Positions 17,210 to 28,451 of a stretch of 64,000 nucleotides of DNA are shown piece after piece. A model generated the notes under the pieces. The model saw only the letters and a program-made list of their open reading frames with translations, had not been told where the DNA came from and did not search any database. A program made the translations under genes and the position numbers. The stretch spans positions 62,001 to 126,000 of the forward strand of contig NZ_LAQU01000006.1 of assembly GCF_000970345.1 (NCBI RefSeq), given 5' to 3'. The stretch comes from Robbsia andropogonis (lineage in GTDB: Bacteria; Pseudomonadota; Gammaproteobacteria; Burkholderiales; Burkholderiaceae). How positions within the stretch are numbered: position 1 is the stretch's first letter; every line of letters begins with the position of its first letter.

Positions 17210-18094
17210 TCAGACGGGCGACGTCATGACCGGGTCCTGCATCGAGCGCCCCAGCAACGCGATCAAGCGCGCGATTTCGTCGCGCATCTTGCGGCGATCG
17301 ACGATCATGTCGATGGCGCCCTTCTGCAACAGGAACTCGGCACGCTGGAAGCCTTCCGGCAGCTTCTCACGTACTGTCTGCTCGATCACGCGCGGGCCCG
17401 CAAAACCGATCAACGCCTTGGGTTCGGCGATGACGACATCGCCCAGGAAGGCGAAACTGGCGGACACGCCGCCCATCGTCGGATCCGTCAGTACCGAAAT
17501 GAATGGCAGCTTCTTCTCCGACAACTGGGTCAGCATCGCCGTCGTCTTCGCCATTTGCATCAGCGACAGCAAGCTTTCCTGCATCCGGGCGCCGCCGGAT
17601 GCGGTCACGCAGATGAACGGCACGTTCTGCTCAAGCGCATTCTGCGCGCCACGGGCAAAGCGCTCGCCCACGACGGAGCCCATCGAGCCCCCCATGAACG
17701 CAAATTCGAACGCGGCCACCACGACTGGCAGCGTATGAATCGCACCGCCCATCACGACCATCGCATCGGTTTCGCCGGTGTCGTCCATCGCATCCTTGAT
17801 GCGATCCGGATACTTCTTGCTGTCCTTGAACTTCAACGCGTCGATCGGCACCACTTCATTGCCGATTTCGTAACGGCCTTCCGCGTCCAACAGCGAATCG
17901 AGCCGTGCCCGCGCGCCTATGCGCATGTGGTGCGTGCATTTCGGACAGACATAGAGGTTCGCATCAACGTCATTGCGATACAGCACGGCCTCGCAAGAGG
18001 GGCACTTGATCCACAGCCCTTCCGGGATACCCCGGCGCGCGGCGCGATTCGATTGTTGAATCTTCGGGGGCAGCAGTTTGTCGAGCCAGCTCAT
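17210..18094 (-). CDS. accD: acetyl-CoA carboxylase carboxyltransferase subunit beta
   Basis: The 294-residue AccD makes malonyl-CoA together with AccA. The zinc ribbon is visible near residues 34-56 as CPSCEAVLY and CPKCTHHM. The crotonase-like domain follows with [12 protein letters not shown] and SGGARMQE. The opening [12 protein letters not shown] is typical. It lies 20 bases after trpA and before folC, the common trpA-accD-folC order. Confidence 0.97.
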   Translation of the reverse strand: MSWLDKLLPPKIQQSNRAARRGIPEGLWIKCPSCEAVLYRNDVDANLYVCPKCTHHMRIGARARLDSLLDAEGRYEIGNEVVPIDALKFKDSKKYPDRIKDAMDDTGETDAMVVMGGAIHTLPVVVAAFEFAFMGGSMGSVVGERFARGAQNALEQNVPFICVTASGGARMQESLLSLMQMAKTTAMLTQLSEKKLPFISVLTDPTMGGVSASFAFLGDVVIAEPKALIGFAGPRVIEQTVREKLPEGFQRAEFLLQKGAIDMIVDRRKMRDEIARLIALLGRSMQDPVMTSPV

Positions 18095-18114
18095 CAGGCG
18101 CTCCTATCAATCTC

Positions 18115-18912
18115 TCAAGCGTCGATCGCACGACGGATGTCGGCGATGAAACGGGTCAGCTCAGCGACGGCGTCGGTCGGCGCGGCCTGTTCGAGCAGCT
18201 GGACGATCCGGCTGCCGATCACGACCGCGTCCGAAACCTGCGCAACGGCACGCGCCGTCTCGGCATCGCGGATACCAAAACCAACACCCACCGGCACCGA
18301 TACCCGCTCGCGAATGGTCGGCATTCTACCTGCGATCGCGGCCACGTCCAGATTTCCAGCCCCCGTGACGCCTTTCAACGACACGTAATAGACATAGCCG
18401 CTGGCGATCTTGCCCACCGCCTCGATGCGCTCGGTGGTCGACGTGGGGGCCAGCAAGAAAATGGGATCGAGACCGACCTCACGCAGTGTCGATGTGAATT
18501 CGCCCGCTTCCTCGGGCGTGTAATCCACCACCAGCACCCCGTCCACGCCTGCCTCGGCAGCCGCGCGGGCGAACGTCGCCAGCCCCATGCGCTCGATTGG
18601 ATTCGCATAGCCCATCAGGACAACCGGTGTCTCGTCGTCGCGCCCCCGGAACGTGCGGACATTATCCAGCACGTCACGCAGACGCACGCCCCGGGCCAGC
18701 GCCCGCTCGGAGGAACGCTGGATCACCGGGCCGTCGGCCATCGGGTCCGAGAACGGTACGCCGAGTTCGATGACATCGGCGCCACCCTCGGCCAGCGCGT
18801 GCATGAATTCGACGGTCCGCGCGGGATCGGGGTCGCCCGCCGTCATGAACGGGATCAACCCCTTGCGACCGGCCGCGGTCAGCACCGCAAAACGTTTTTC
18901 AATACGAGACAT
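18115..18912 (-). CDS. trpA: tryptophan synthase alpha subunit
   Basis: A 265-residue TIM barrel that cleaves indole-3-glycerol phosphate and passes indole to TrpB. Catalytic Glu is in [17 protein letters not shown]; the Asp of [13 protein letters not shown] and the phosphate loop GVGFGIRD are present. Its start overlaps the end of the methyltransferase gene by 14 bases, so the trpB-methylase-trpA series should be co-transcribed and translationally linked. Confidence 0.97.
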   Translation of the reverse strand: MSRIEKRFAVLTAAGRKGLIPFMTAGDPDPARTVEFMHALAEGGADVIELGVPFSDPMADGPVIQRSSERALARGVRLRDVLDNVRTFRGRDDETPVVLMGYANPIERMGLATFARAAAEAGVDGVLVVDYTPEEAGEFTSTLREVGLDPIFLLAPTSTTERIEAVGKIASGYVYYVSLKGVTGAGNLDVAAIAGRMPTIRERVSVPVGVGFGIRDAETARAVAQVSDAVVIGSRIVQLLEQAAPTDAVAELTRFIADIRRAIDA

Positions 18913-19987
18913 GTGTATGGTTCTCTTCGGAAGGCGTGTCCGGCCCGTTGTTCACGCGCGCGACATGCGTTATATCCCGCTCCGTGGCATCGGCGGTCGT
19001 CGCGACTGCCGGCGCCGCGCCCTCATCGGTTTCAGTCATCAAGCCGTTGGTCGACACAGGGTCGCCTTGCGCGGCCATGACGCTCTGGCGCATCGGTGTC
19101 AGCATCACGTCGCTGTCCGGTGCATGTTGCACCGCGCGCAAGGCATGCAACCGTGCGCGCGCCACGTCGCAATATGCTGTATTGATCTCGTACCCCAGAA
19201 AATGCCGGTCTTGACGTGCACATGCGACCGCCGTGGTGCCACTGCCCATGAACGGGTCCAATACGGTCCCACCCGGTGGACAACTTGCCAGCACCATCCG
19301 CTCGATGATTTCGAGCGGCTTTTGCGTCGGATGCGCCACCCGCTCGGCATGTTGCCGATGCAGTCGCGACACCGACCAGACATCTTTGGGGTTATAGCCC
19401 ATCTCCAACCATCGGCTACCGGCAAACTGCTTGCGCGTACGGGCCTTTTTCGTCGCCGCGTCATAGGGAATACGGACCGGGTCGAGGTCGAAATAATACT
19501 GCTTGCCCCGGACAAACAGGCCGATGTTGTCGTGTACCGAACTGAAACGCCGCGTTGAACCGCCCATGCTGGGAACACGCCGGTCCCAGATGATCTCATT
19601 GGCCATCGTCATCCGCCGCTTCAGGAAACTGAAGATTTCCGGCGCGAATTGCCAACTGCAGAAGATGTAGAGGGAGCCGGTAGGCTTGAGCAATGGGATG
19701 GTCCGTTCGAGCCAGTGCTCGGTCCATTCCAGATGCGCATCCGCGTCCAGCTTGTCCGAATCGTTGCCGTAGTCCTTGCCGAGCCCGTACGGCGGATCGG
19801 CGATCACCAGGTCGATCGACCCCGGTGCGATATTGTCTAGCGCCGTGCAGTAATCGAGATTCTCGATGACGATCGACGAACTCGGGCGCACCGGGGCAGG
19901 CGACACGGCGTCCGCAGCCAGGGCCGTGCCACCGGACTCGCCGGCGGCGCCGGTCCCGGCCGGCTTCAGGAAAAGCGACGTGCCCAC
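18899..19987 (-). CDS. orphan beta-class DNA methyltransferase inside the trp operon
   Basis: A 362-residue site-specific DNA methyltransferase. The catalytic DPPY motif (residues 64-67) precedes the AdoMet motif [10 protein letters not shown] (244-253), the beta-class order of N6-adenine or N4-cytosine enzymes. The N-terminus (1-38) and the last 75 residues are low-complexity. It starts at a GTG that shares one base with the trpB stop (TAGTG) and overlaps trpA by 14 bases. No restriction gene is nearby. In Burkholderia cenocepacia an orphan methylase in this position (BCAM0992) has been reported to recognise GTWWAC and affect gene expression; the same role here is inference. Confidence 0.92.
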   Translation of the reverse strand: MGTSLFLKPAGTGAAGESGGTALAADAVSPAPVRPSSSIVIENLDYCTALDNIAPGSIDLVIADPPYGLGKDYGNDSDKLDADAHLEWTEHWLERTIPLLKPTGSLYIFCSWQFAPEIFSFLKRRMTMANEIIWDRRVPSMGGSTRRFSSVHDNIGLFVRGKQYYFDLDPVRIPYDAATKKARTRKQFAGSRWLEMGYNPKDVWSVSRLHRQHAERVAHPTQKPLEIIERMVLASCPPGGTVLDPFMGSGTTAVACARQDRHFLGYEINTAYCDVARARLHALRAVQHAPDSDVMLTPMRQSVMAAQGDPVSTNGLMTETDEGAAPAVATTADATERDITHVARVNNGPDTPSEENHTHVSY

Positions 19988-21180
19988 TATAGGACCAAGC
20001 CCCCGCGTTCGGCCACCGTGTGCATGTCCTTGTCGCCCCTGCCTGACAAGTTGACGAGCAGCAGCTTGTCCTTCGGCAGCGCCGGTGCGATCTTCACCGC
20101 GTGCGCAATGGCATGACTCGACTCAAGCGCCGGAATAATGCCCTCGATGCGGCAGCAATCATGAAAGGCGCGTAGCGCTTCGTCATCGGTGATCGTCACG
20201 TACTTCGCGCGGCCCAGATCGTGCAACCAGGCGTGCTCGGGCCCCACGCCCGGATAGTCGAGGCCGGCCGAAACGGAATGGGTCTCGATGATCTGGCCAT
20301 CGCCGTCCTGCAATAGATAGGTGCGATTGCCGTGCAACACGCCCGGCGTGCCGCCCGTGATCGAGGCAGAGTGACGCCCCGTGTCCAGTCCGTCACCGGC
20401 CGCTTCCACACCGATCAATTCGACGTCAGGGTGATCGATATATGGATAGAAGATCCCCATGGCATTCGAACCACCGCCGACACAGGCAATGACACTATGC
20501 GGCTGACGCCCGGTCATCTCCGGCATTTGCACCTTGCATTCGTCGCCGATCACGCGCTGGAAGTCGCGCACCATCATCGGATAGGGGTGCGGGCCCGCCA
20601 CTGTGCCGATGATATAGAACGTATCTTCGATGTTGGAGACCCAATCCCGCATGGCCTCGTTCAACGCGTCCTTTAACGTGCGCGAGCCCGACTCCACCGG
20701 CACGACCGTCGCGCCCAGCAGCTTCATCCGATACACGTTGGCCGCCTGGCGCCGCACGTCCTCGGCACCCATGTAGACAACGCACTCCATGCCGAACCGC
20801 GCGGCAATGGTCGCCGTGGCCACGCCATGCTGCCCCGCCCCGGTTTCGGCAATGACGCGCGGCTTGCCCATCCGGCGCGCCAGCAAGGCTTGGCCGATCA
20901 CGTTGTTGACCTTGTGCGCGCCGGTGTGGTTGAGGTCCTCACGCTTGAAAAAGAGCTGCGCGCCTCCCAGCTCACGGCTCCACCGCTGTGCGTGGTAGAT
21001 CGGTGACGGCCGGCCGACGTAGTGCTTCAGTTCGTAGGCATATTCCGCAAGAAAGGCGGGGTCTTGGCGATACTTGTCGTACTGCTGCTTCAGCGCTTCA
21101 AGCGCATGCACCAGTGTTTCAGCGACAAAGGTGCCGCCATAAGTGCCGAAATGGCCATTGATATCGGGAAAATCGTACAT
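19987..21180 (-). CDS. trpB: tryptophan synthase beta subunit
   Basis: The 397-residue PLP enzyme condenses indole with serine. The PLP lysine is in the [10 protein letters not shown] motif; [10 protein letters not shown] near residue 233 binds the phosphate. It begins [19 protein letters not shown]. Stop and the following methylase start overlap by one base. A 469-base gap separates it from trpF, unlike the tight packing of the rest of the series, so trpB may have its own promoter. Confidence 0.98.
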   Translation of the reverse strand: MYDFPDINGHFGTYGGTFVAETLVHALEALKQQYDKYRQDPAFLAEYAYELKHYVGRPSPIYHAQRWSRELGGAQLFFKREDLNHTGAHKVNNVIGQALLARRMGKPRVIAETGAGQHGVATATIAARFGMECVVYMGAEDVRRQAANVYRMKLLGATVVPVESGSRTLKDALNEAMRDWVSNIEDTFYIIGTVAGPHPYPMMVRDFQRVIGDECKVQMPEMTGRQPHSVIACVGGGSNAMGIFYPYIDHPDVELIGVEAAGDGLDTGRHSASITGGTPGVLHGNRTYLLQDGDGQIIETHSVSAGLDYPGVGPEHAWLHDLGRAKYVTITDDEALRAFHDCCRIEGIIPALESSHAIAHAVKIAPALPKDKLLLVNLSGRGDKDMHTVAERGGLVL

Positions 21181-21649
21181 TTTCTATCCTGTGGCACCGG
21201 CAAGCGCCGGACACCTCGAAGCAATTCGCTCTGGGTCGGACCGTCATGCGCTAGCGCGACGACGGTCAAGGAGACAAAGGCACCCGCCCGCCGTCGCGGT
21301 CGTAGCGGACGGGCGCGGGTGGCCGACGGTCAGCGCCGCTTGGCGCGCCCGATCCACCATCCAAATCGTCCCGATGCCCGCAATCTCTGAGAATGCATAG
21401 CCCGTCCAAGGAAATGCGTCATTCGTGCCCGGCCGCGCGTGTCGAAACCATCGCGGAGCGATAAGCCAGCCGTCATCAGCCTGCGTCCGATCGCGCCTTC
21501 GCCACCTGTCGGCACCGCTCATGCGCGGTCTTACGCCACAAGCGCGTCATTTTAGCAAATTGCCAAAAGGTTACCGCATTCGCGTCAGGAACAGACCATC
21601 CGACCAAGTGATTCGTCTCATGGGCCGACCCTTCCGCAACGCTTTTGTC
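21181..21649. other. gap between trpF and trpB
   Basis: 469 bases. A 92-codon frame at 21244-21522 on the minus strand lacks protein-like composition (Arg/Trp-rich) and a ribosome site, so I do not call it. A locally AT-richer stretch near 21540-21575 could hold a promoter for trpB. No terminator hairpin recognised. Confidence 0.4.
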
Positions 21650-22360
21650 TCAGCCATCGGCCGCACGTACCGCAGCAACGAACGCACGCATCCGTGCCGC
21701 CTCCTTGACACCCTTTACGGCAGCGGAACCCACCCCCTCTGTGCCACTCGACACGTCGACGGCAAACGGGCGAACCCGGCGCACCGCCGCCGCGACGTTC
21801 TCCGGATGCAGTCCCCCGCCCAGGACGGCCCGATGCCCGAGGGCCGGCGCAATCACCGACCAATCGAAAACATGGCCGCCCCCGCCATACCCGTCGACCA
21901 GCGCGTCGAGCATCAGCCCCCGTGCACCCGCATAGGACGCCGCGAGCGCATCAAGTTCGGCCGGGGACAACGTCGGTGCCACGCGTATCGCGCGGAGCCA
22001 GGGAAGCCCGGCAGCAGCAGCCAGATGCCGACACTGCTCCGGCGTTTCATCACCATGGAACTGCAGCAGTTGAATGCCTGTTTCCCGCGCCACGCACACC
22101 ACGTCCGCTTCGTCGGCGTTGACGAAGAGCCCGACCGCCGTAATGAAAGGCGGCAGGCGACGGGTCAAGGCGGCAGCCTGGGTGACGCTGACCGCGCGCG
22201 GGCTTTTCGGGTAAAACACCATGCCGATGGCATCGACGCCCAACGCCACCGCCAGGTCGACGTCCTGCTCGCGGGTCATGCCGCAGAACTTGATGCGCGT
22301 TCGGTGCGCCGACGCATCCCGTGGGTCACCCGCCGTATTGTTCAATCCGGCCATCGCCAT
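21650..22360 (-). CDS. trpF: phosphoribosylanthranilate isomerase
   Basis: The third specific step of tryptophan synthesis. Conserved [12 protein letters not shown] (catalytic Cys) and the phosphate-binding [11 protein letters not shown] region are present, with the general acid Asp in the segment [12 protein letters not shown] chose ATG 22360 (236 residues); 22354 is equally possible, and the longer open frame upstream lies inside truA. The start overlaps the truA stop by up to 19 bases. Confidence 0.94.
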   Translation of the reverse strand: MAMAGLNNTAGDPRDASAHRTRIKFCGMTREQDVDLAVALGVDAIGMVFYPKSPRAVSVTQAAALTRRLPPFITAVGLFVNADEADVVCVARETGIQLLQFHGDETPEQCRHLAAAAGLPWLRAIRVAPTLSPAELDALAASYAGARGLMLDALVDGYGGGGHVFDWSVIAPALGHRAVLGGGLHPENVAAAVRRVRPFAVDVSSGTEGVGSAAVKGVKEAARMRAFVAAVRAADG

Positions 22361-23154
22361 GCTCCCGGCCGCGCCGCCACACTCGGCGCAGGCATTTCGA
22401 ATTCCGCAGGATAACCGACACGCGTCAGATACAGGCCATCGGGCATGAAAGTCGGCGCCGCGCATTGGCGATTACGCACCACGAGCAGTTCGTCGACCCA
22501 TTCGGGGGCGTATCGACCGCGACCGATGGCCACCAGGCTGCCGACCAGATTGCGCACCATATGATGCAAGAAGGCGGAGGCGGTAAAGCGAAAGTGGATG
22601 AAATCACCGTGCTGGACGACGTCGGCCTGTTTCATCGTCTTGATCGGCGACTTGGCCTGGCATTCCGACGAACGGAAAGACGAAAAATCGTGCTCGCCCA
22701 GAAGCCGTGTCGCGGCGGCGCGCATGGCCGCCACATCCAGTGGCGTATGCACCCAGCCCACACGCCCGGCGAGCAATGTCGGTTTCACCGCATGCTGGAA
22801 AATCACGTAGTCATAGCTGCGTTCAAATGCCGAAAATCGCGCATTGAACGTCTCGGGAACGGGCTTGGCCCATTGGATGGCCACGCCCGGTGGCAGATGC
22901 GCGTTGACCCCTCGGACCCAGGAAAAATCACTGCGCCGGGCGGCCGAATCGAAGTGGATCACCTGATTCAGCGCATGCACGCCGGTATCGGTACGACCGG
23001 CCGTGGTTACCTTGACCGGCGCCTGTGTAAAGGTCGACAACGCGGCTTCCACGGCCCCCTGGACCGTTTCCCGATTCGGCTGCGACTGCCAACCATGAAA
23101 CCGCGAACCGTCGTATTCGACGCCAGCCGCGATACGAACCAGAGCCGTATTCAT
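22342..23154 (-). CDS. truA: tRNA pseudouridine(38-40) synthase
   Basis: The 270-residue enzyme modifies U38-U40 in the anticodon arm of many tRNAs. The catalytic Asp is in [26 protein letters not shown] opens the domain. The start overlaps the preceding small ORF as ATGA (23151-23154), and the end overlaps trpF. Confidence 0.97.
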   Translation of the reverse strand: MNTALVRIAAGVEYDGSRFHGWQSQPNRETVQGAVEAALSTFTQAPVKVTTAGRTDTGVHALNQVIHFDSAARRSDFSWVRGVNAHLPPGVAIQWAKPVPETFNARFSAFERSYDYVIFQHAVKPTLLAGRVGWVHTPLDVAAMRAAATRLLGEHDFSSFRSSECQAKSPIKTMKQADVVQHGDFIHFRFTASAFLHHMVRNLVGSLVAIGRGRYAPEWVDELLVVRNRQCAAPTFMPDGLYLTRVGYPAEFEMPAPSVAARPGAWRWPD

Positions 23155-23567
23155 CGCCGACGGTCCGGGCGCAGCGGGTCATGCGCGGGCTCGGCATCGC
23201 CAAGGTCCAGCGCATCGTCCAAATTGAGGTCCAAGGCAAGAATATCGGCGGGCAAGCCACGCGGCAAGGCGCGTGCCACTGGCTTTGCCTCGTTCCCCGC
23301 GCCCTGACCGCCCGGCGTGCGACCTGTGTCATCGGCCTCGAGCCCGTCCGTCTCGGTTTCGTCGATGGCATGATGGCGCGCCGACGGCCCGTGTGATGAC
23401 GGTATCGTAGGTGCGGGAATGAGCGGGACGACTGCGGTTGGTACGGCCACCACCCCTGCCGCAGCCTCTTCAACGGCAGGCGCCGCGCCCTGTCCGACAG
23501 GCCGGTCCCGCTTCTGGGCACCGGAATAGCCGTCCGGCGTGTGTCGATGAACGGCAGCAGCCGTCAT
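23151..23567 (-). CDS. small Ala/Pro/Asp-rich ORF at the fimV position
   Basis: A 138-codon frame from ATG 23567 ends in an ATGA overlap with truA, so it is probably translated, though no strong ribosome site precedes the ATG; the frame is open back into asd. Composition is low-complexity, ending with an acidic [18 protein letters not shown] tract. In many Burkholderiaceae the asd-truA interval holds a long fimV gene whose product carries acidic Asp/Leu runs. I see no LysM domain, membrane helix or FimV C-terminal motif. It may be a fimV remnant or an unrelated small gene. Confidence 0.45.
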   Translation of the reverse strand: MTAAAVHRHTPDGYSGAQKRDRPVGQGAAPAVEEAAAGVVAVPTAVVPLIPAPTIPSSHGPSARHHAIDETETDGLEADDTGRTPGGQGAGNEAKPVARALPRGLPADILALDLNLDDALDLGDAEPAHDPLRPDRRR

Positions 23568-23676
23568 CAACCGTTCGCTGACCAAACGCTTGCGCGCCAA
23601 CGCAGCGGCCGATTCTGGCGAGTCGTCCGATTTCGTCCGGCCCGCGCGACCCTTCCACCAACCGAAGCGAACCAGG

Positions 23677-24798
23677 TCAGGCCTCCAGCAGGATGCGCAG
23701 CATCCGACGCAGTGGCTCGGCGGCACCCCACAACAATTGGTCGCCTACCGTGAACGCCGACAGGTAGTCGTCGCCCATCGCCATTTTCTTAAGGCGCCCC
23801 ACCGGTACATCGAGCGTTCCGGTCACCACGGCGGGCGACAGGTCGCGCATCGACGCCTCGCGGGTATTCGGCACCACCCGCACCCAATCGTTGGCTTGCG
23901 CCATCAGGCCCTCGATGTCCGACAAGGGCACATTCTTCTTCAGCTTGATCGTCAGTGCCTGCGAATGGCAGCGCATGGCGCCGATGCGTACACACAATCC
24001 GTCGACCGGGATCGAACCCGCCTGTCCGGCAATCTTGCCGAGAATCTTGTTGGTTTCGGCCGGCCCCTTCCATTCTTCCTTCGACTGGCCGTTCCCCAGA
24101 TCCTTGTCGATCCAGGGGATCAATGATCCGGCCAGCGGCACGCCAAATTGCGCGATGGGCATGTCCGGACCATTCATCGTCTCGGCAACCTTGCGATCGA
24201 TATCGAGGATCGCGGATGCCGGATCGGCGAGCGCCGGCGCGACGGCCTGCTGCAACGTCCCCATCTGCGACAGCAGTTCGCGCATGTTCTGCGCGCCCGC
24301 GCCGGACGCCGCCTGGTACGTCATGGCACTGATCCACTCGACCAGGTCATGCTGGAACAGGCCGCCGAGCGCCATCATCATCAGGCTGACGGTGCAGTTG
24401 CCGCCGATGTAGTCGCGAATGCCGTCCCGCAGCCCCTGGTCGATCACCGAACGGTTGACCGGATCCAGGATGATGATGGCATCTTCCTTCATCCGCAGCG
24501 TGGAGGCGGCGTCGATCCAATAGCCCTTCCACCCGGCTGCACGCAGCTTTGGATAGACCTCGGTCGTGTAATCGCCACCCTGGGACGTGATGATGATGTC
24601 GCAACGTTTCAGGTCGTCGATCGACGTCGCGTCTTTCAGGCGTGTCTCGTTCTTGGCGAACGTCGGCGCGGCACCGCCCGCATTGCTGGTGCTGAAAAAC
24701 ACCGGTTCGATCAGCGCGAAGTCGCCTTCCGTCTGCATCCGCTGCATCAGGACCGACCCCACCATTCCCCGCCAACCTACGAGACCTACCGTCTTCAT
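23677..24798 (-). CDS. asd: aspartate-semialdehyde dehydrogenase
   Basis: The 373-residue enzyme reduces aspartyl phosphate to the semialdehyde for lysine, threonine and methionine synthesis. Start ATG 24798 gives [15 protein letters not shown], matching the E. coli-type enzyme; an upstream GTG would add four residues. The catalytic cysteine is in GGNCTVSLM and the active-site histidine in [11 protein letters not shown]. It lies 35 bases downstream of leuB. Confidence 0.97.
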   Translation of the reverse strand: MKTVGLVGWRGMVGSVLMQRMQTEGDFALIEPVFFSTSNAGGAAPTFAKNETRLKDATSIDDLKRCDIIITSQGGDYTTEVYPKLRAAGWKGYWIDAASTLRMKEDAIIILDPVNRSVIDQGLRDGIRDYIGGNCTVSLMMMALGGLFQHDLVEWISAMTYQAASGAGAQNMRELLSQMGTLQQAVAPALADPASAILDIDRKVAETMNGPDMPIAQFGVPLAGSLIPWIDKDLGNGQSKEEWKGPAETNKILGKIAGQAGSIPVDGLCVRIGAMRCHSQALTIKLKKNVPLSDIEGLMAQANDWVRVVPNTREASMRDLSPAVVTGTLDVPVGRLKKMAMGDDYLSAFTVGDQLLWGAAEPLRRMLRILLEA

Positions 24799-24833
24799 CG
24801 CGTCACCCACTCGTCACAGTACCGCCGCACGCC

Positions 24834-25907
24834 CTATGCGCGCAGCGCCTTCACCACCGCGTCACCCATCTGCGCGGTACTTACCTTCTCCGTGCCAGCC
24901 GCCCAGATGTCGGCCGTGCGCAAGCCATCACGCAGCACCTGCTTGACCGCATCCTCGATGCGATCGGCCTGCTCGGCGAGACCCAGCGTGAAGCGCAGCA
25001 TCATCGCCGCCGAGAGGATCGTCGCCAATGGATTGGCCACGCCCTTGCCCGCGATATCCGGCGCCGAACCGTGCGACGGCTCATATAAGCCCTTGTTGGC
25101 CTTGTCCAGCGACGCCGACGGCAGCATCCCAATCGATCCGGTCAGCATCGACGCCTGATCCGACAGAATGTCGCCAAACATATTGCCCGTCACCACCACA
25201 TCAAAGGCCTTCGGCGCGCGCACCAGCTGCATTGCCGCGTTGTCTACGTACATGTGCGACAGTGCAACATCGGCATACTGCTTCGATACGTCGGTCATCA
25301 CGTCGCGCCACAATTGCGACGTTTCCAGCACGTTCGACTTGTCGACACTGCACAGCTTCTTGTCACGCTTGGACGCCGCCTGGAACGCCACATGCGCGAT
25401 CCGTTCGATTTCCGGCACGCTATAGCGCATGGTATCGAAGCCTTCGAGCGCGCCCGGGAACAGACCATCGCTCGCCTGGCGACGCCCTCGCGGCTGACCG
25501 AAATAGATGTCGCCATTCAATTCGCGAATGATCAGGATATCGAGGCCCGCAACCACTTCCGGTTTCAGCGTGGACGCACTCGCCAATTCCGGATACAAGA
25601 TCGCTGGCCGGAAGTTCGCGAACAATTGCAGTTCCTTGCGCAAGCCGAGAATGGCTTGTTCGGGACGCAACGGACGGTCCAGCTTGTCGTATTTCCAATC
25701 TCCCACGGCGCCGAACAGAATCGCATCGGCAGCCTTCGCCAGGGACAGCGTGGCTTCCGGCAGCGGATGCCCGCTCGCCTCGTAGCCCGCACCGCCAACT
25801 GGTGCGCTTTCCAATTCGAAACGCTCATCGAGCGCGTTCAAAACCTTGGTCGCCTCGGCAATGATCTCCGGCCCGATGCCATCACCGGGCAATATCGCAA
25901 TCTTCAT
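24834..25907 (-). CDS. leuB: 3-isopropylmalate dehydrogenase
   Basis: The 357-residue NAD-dependent decarboxylating dehydrogenase acts in the leucine pathway. It opens [15 protein letters not shown]; the metal/substrate segment [17 protein letters not shown] and the NAD loop [14 protein letters not shown] are present. It is third in the series leuC-leuD-leuB on the minus strand, 75 bases after leuD. Confidence 0.98.
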   Translation of the reverse strand: MKIAILPGDGIGPEIIAEATKVLNALDERFELESAPVGGAGYEASGHPLPEATLSLAKAADAILFGAVGDWKYDKLDRPLRPEQAILGLRKELQLFANFRPAILYPELASASTLKPEVVAGLDILIIRELNGDIYFGQPRGRRQASDGLFPGALEGFDTMRYSVPEIERIAHVAFQAASKRDKKLCSVDKSNVLETSQLWRDVMTDVSKQYADVALSHMYVDNAAMQLVRAPKAFDVVVTGNMFGDILSDQASMLTGSIGMLPSASLDKANKGLYEPSHGSAPDIAGKGVANPLATILSAAMMLRFTLGLAEQADRIEDAVKQVLRDGLRTADIWAAGTEKVSTAQMGDAVVKALRA

Positions 25908-25982
25908 CTCTATCTCTCTACGAAAAGCACGGCGCGGGCAAGACGGATCTCTGGCCGCCGCGGCACGCGGCGCGGCGGGTTC

Positions 25983-26633
25983 CTACAGTACGCGCTTGCC
26001 CAGCCAGGGTTGACGCAACAGGCGCTCCGCCTCGAACTTTCGGATCGCATCCGCGTGCTGCAACGTCAGACCGATATCGTCAAAGCCATTCAACATGCAA
26101 TAACGGCGAAACGACGAGATCTCGAACGGATAGGCAACGCTGCCATCCTCTGTACGCACTTGCTGCGCGTCAAGATCGATCACCAGCTTGAATCCGACGA
26201 AAGCGGCCGTGTCCTGGAACAACCTATCCACCTGCTGTTCAGTCAGGACGACAGGCAACAGCCCGTTCTTGAACGAGTTGTTGAAGAAGATATCGGCGAA
26301 GCTCGGCGCGATCACCGCGCGAAAACCATATTGCGTCAAGGCCCACGGCGCGTGCTCACGCGAGCTACCGCAACCGAAGTTTTCGCGCGCCAGCAACACC
26401 GTTGCCCCTTTGTAACGCGATTGGTTCAGCGCGAAATCGGGATTCAACGGCCGCGTCGAGCAATCCTGCCCTGGCTCGCCATGATCGAGGTAACGCCACT
26501 CGTCAAACAAGTTCTGACCAAAACCGGTCCGCTTGATCGACTTCAGGAACTGCTTCGGGATGATCGCGTCGGTGTCCACGTTCGCACGATCGAGCGGCGC
26601 GACCAAGCCGCTATGGACGGTAAATTTTTCCAT
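25983..26633 (-). CDS. leuD: 3-isopropylmalate dehydratase small subunit
   Basis: The 216-residue swivel-domain subunit of isopropylmalate isomerase. It has the conserved [12 protein letters not shown] segment and [13 protein letters not shown]. It lies 25 bases downstream of leuC. The entericidin-like small gene often found between leuC and leuD in Burkholderia is absent here. Confidence 0.98.
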   Translation of the reverse strand: MEKFTVHSGLVAPLDRANVDTDAIIPKQFLKSIKRTGFGQNLFDEWRYLDHGEPGQDCSTRPLNPDFALNQSRYKGATVLLARENFGCGSSREHAPWALTQYGFRAVIAPSFADIFFNNSFKNGLLPVVLTEQQVDRLFQDTAAFVGFKLVIDLDAQQVRTEDGSVAYPFEISSFRRYCMLNGFDDIGLTLQHADAIRKFEAERLLRQPWLGKRVL

Positions 26634-26658
26634 CTGTATTCGCTTCCCGCTGATCCAG

Positions 26659-28068
26659 TTAGGCCATCTTCCGCACGTCGACGAAGTGCCCTTCGATCGC
26701 AGCCGCGGCCGCCATGGCCGGGCTCAGCAAATGCGTCCGACCACCCGCGCCTTGCCGGCCTTCGAAATTCCGATTCGACGTGGACGCGCAACGCTCACCC
26801 TGTTCGAGCCGGTCCGCGTTCATTGCCAGACACATCGAACAACCGGGATCACGCCATTCGAAACCGGCATCGATGAACACGCGGTCCAACCCTTCACGCT
26901 CAGCCTGCGCCTTGACCAAGCCCGAGCCCGGGACGACCAAGGCCTGCCGCACCGTTGGCGCCACCTTGCGATTCAGCCGCTTCACGACATAAGCCGCGGC
27001 GCGCAGGTCTTCGATCCGCGCATTGGTGCAGGAACCGATAAAGACCTTGTCGATGTTGACCGACTCCATCGGCGTGTTAGGCGTCAAGCCCATGTACTTC
27101 AAAGCGCGCTCGACGGCATCGCGCTTGACCGGATCCTTGATCTGATCCGGATCCGGCACGCGACCGTCGATCGGCAAAACCATCTCCGGCGACGTGCCCC
27201 ACGTTACTTGCGGCACGATATCGGCCGAGGACAACTCGACAACCCGATCAAACGTCGCATCGGCGTCCGATACCAGCGTGCGCCAGTAGCGCTCAGCCGA
27301 TGGGAATTCCGCGTCAGTGGGTGCGAACGGGCGGCCGCGCACGTAATCGATCGTCGTATCGTCGACGGCGACCATGCCGGCACGCGCGCCCGCCTCGATG
27401 GCCATGTTACAGACCGTCATCCGGCCTTCCATCGACAGTGCACGGATCGTCGAGCCGCCGAATTCGATCGCATAGCCGGTACCACCGGCAGTGCCGATCT
27501 TGCCAATAATCGCGAGCACGACGTCCTTCGCGCTACACCCGCGCGGCAATGGACCCTCCACCCGCACCAGCATGTTCTTGCTCTTCTTCTGCAACAACGT
27601 CTGCGTGGCGAGCACGTGCTCGACCTCGGACGTGCCGATGCCGAACGCCAGCGCACCGAACGCGCCATGCGTGGACGTGTGCGAATCTCCGCAGACCACC
27701 GTCATGCCCGGCAACGTCGCACCTTGTTCCGGCCCGATGATGTGAACGATTCCCTGGCGCAGGTCATTCATCTTGAACTGCGTGATACCGCTCGCGTCGC
27801 AATTCGCATCTAGGGTATCGATCTGCAGTTTCGAAATCGGATCGGTGATGCCGTCCTTGCGCCCCAGCGTCGGCACGTTGTGATCCGACGTGGCGAGATT
27901 GGCACTCAAGCGCCATACCGGACGATTTGCCAGCTTTAGCCCTTCGAACGCCTGCGGACTCGTCACTTCGTGTAAAAGTTGACGGTCGATATACAGCGTC
28001 GCCGTTCCGTCCTCTTCTGTGCGAACTACATGCGCGTCCCACAGCTTGTCGTACAGAGTTTGAGCCAT
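26659..28068 (-). CDS. leuC: 3-isopropylmalate dehydratase large subunit
   Basis: The 469-residue aconitase-family subunit carries the [4Fe-4S] cluster. Cluster cysteines are visible in [11 protein letters not shown] and in the CSMC motif near the C-terminus. I place the start at ATG 28068 ([11 protein letters not shown]), not at the longer frame beginning 78 bases upstream. First gene of the leuCDB-asd-truA series, with 383 bases upstream before gltA. Confidence 0.97.
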   Translation of the reverse strand: MAQTLYDKLWDAHVVRTEEDGTATLYIDRQLLHEVTSPQAFEGLKLANRPVWRLSANLATSDHNVPTLGRKDGITDPISKLQIDTLDANCDASGITQFKMNDLRQGIVHIIGPEQGATLPGMTVVCGDSHTSTHGAFGALAFGIGTSEVEHVLATQTLLQKKSKNMLVRVEGPLPRGCSAKDVVLAIIGKIGTAGGTGYAIEFGGSTIRALSMEGRMTVCNMAIEAGARAGMVAVDDTTIDYVRGRPFAPTDAEFPSAERYWRTLVSDADATFDRVVELSSADIVPQVTWGTSPEMVLPIDGRVPDPDQIKDPVKRDAVERALKYMGLTPNTPMESVNIDKVFIGSCTNARIEDLRAAAYVVKRLNRKVAPTVRQALVVPGSGLVKAQAEREGLDRVFIDAGFEWRDPGCSMCLAMNADRLEQGERCASTSNRNFEGRQGAGGRTHLLSPAMAAAAAIEGHFVDVRKMA

Positions 28069-28451
28069 CTTGTTTCTATCTCGAAACTGCCGGCCGTCGC
28101 CGGCGCGGACACCCCGGCGTCCAAACCGCACGGGTAAAATCCGCACGGATCGCCGCTGCCGGGCATTTTTACTGCATATTGGGGGTTGTATTGCGCATTA
28201 TGCCATATTACACAGTGCCCACGGCGCAATTCCCCCCCTGGAAAACGAGGGAAAACATCTTCTTTCGGATAGGGCTGGGTACGACTTTCAACAAGCTTTC
28301 CAAGATGTGAAACCTCGTCGATGACGCCTTTCCGGACTCGTACCCGAGCCCCGTCGTGCAATTCCCAAAAAAAAGCGGCCCATCAGGGCCGCTTCGCCAA
28401 CGCGCCAAGTCGGTCCAAGCACCGCGAACCGCGCGGCGCTTGGCGCTACAA
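28069..28451. other. gltA-leuC intergenic region
   Basis: Holds the gltA terminator (28366-28394) at one end. The middle (about 28165-28215) is AT-rich and probably contains the leuC promoter on the minus strand. No gene recognised; the short frames across it are Arg-rich and lack ribosome sites. Confidence 0.5.
28366..28394 (-). terminator. rho-independent terminator after gltA
   Basis: A 9-bp stem, AAGCGGCCC with GGGCCGCTT, and a 4-base loop are followed on the minus strand by a run of T (28366-28372). It lies about 60 bases past the gltA stop. Confidence 0.9.

Noticed and set aside
16952-18388. 478-codon plus-strand frame over folC/accD/trpA
   Set aside because: Antisense frame crossing three well-identified genes.
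21244-21522. 92-codon minus-strand frame in the trpF-trpB gap
   Set aside because: Trp/Arg-rich, no ribosome site, no recognisable features.
25254-26876. 540-codon plus-strand frame over leuB/leuD
   Set aside because: Antisense frame; leucine genes on the other strand carry all catalytic motifs.
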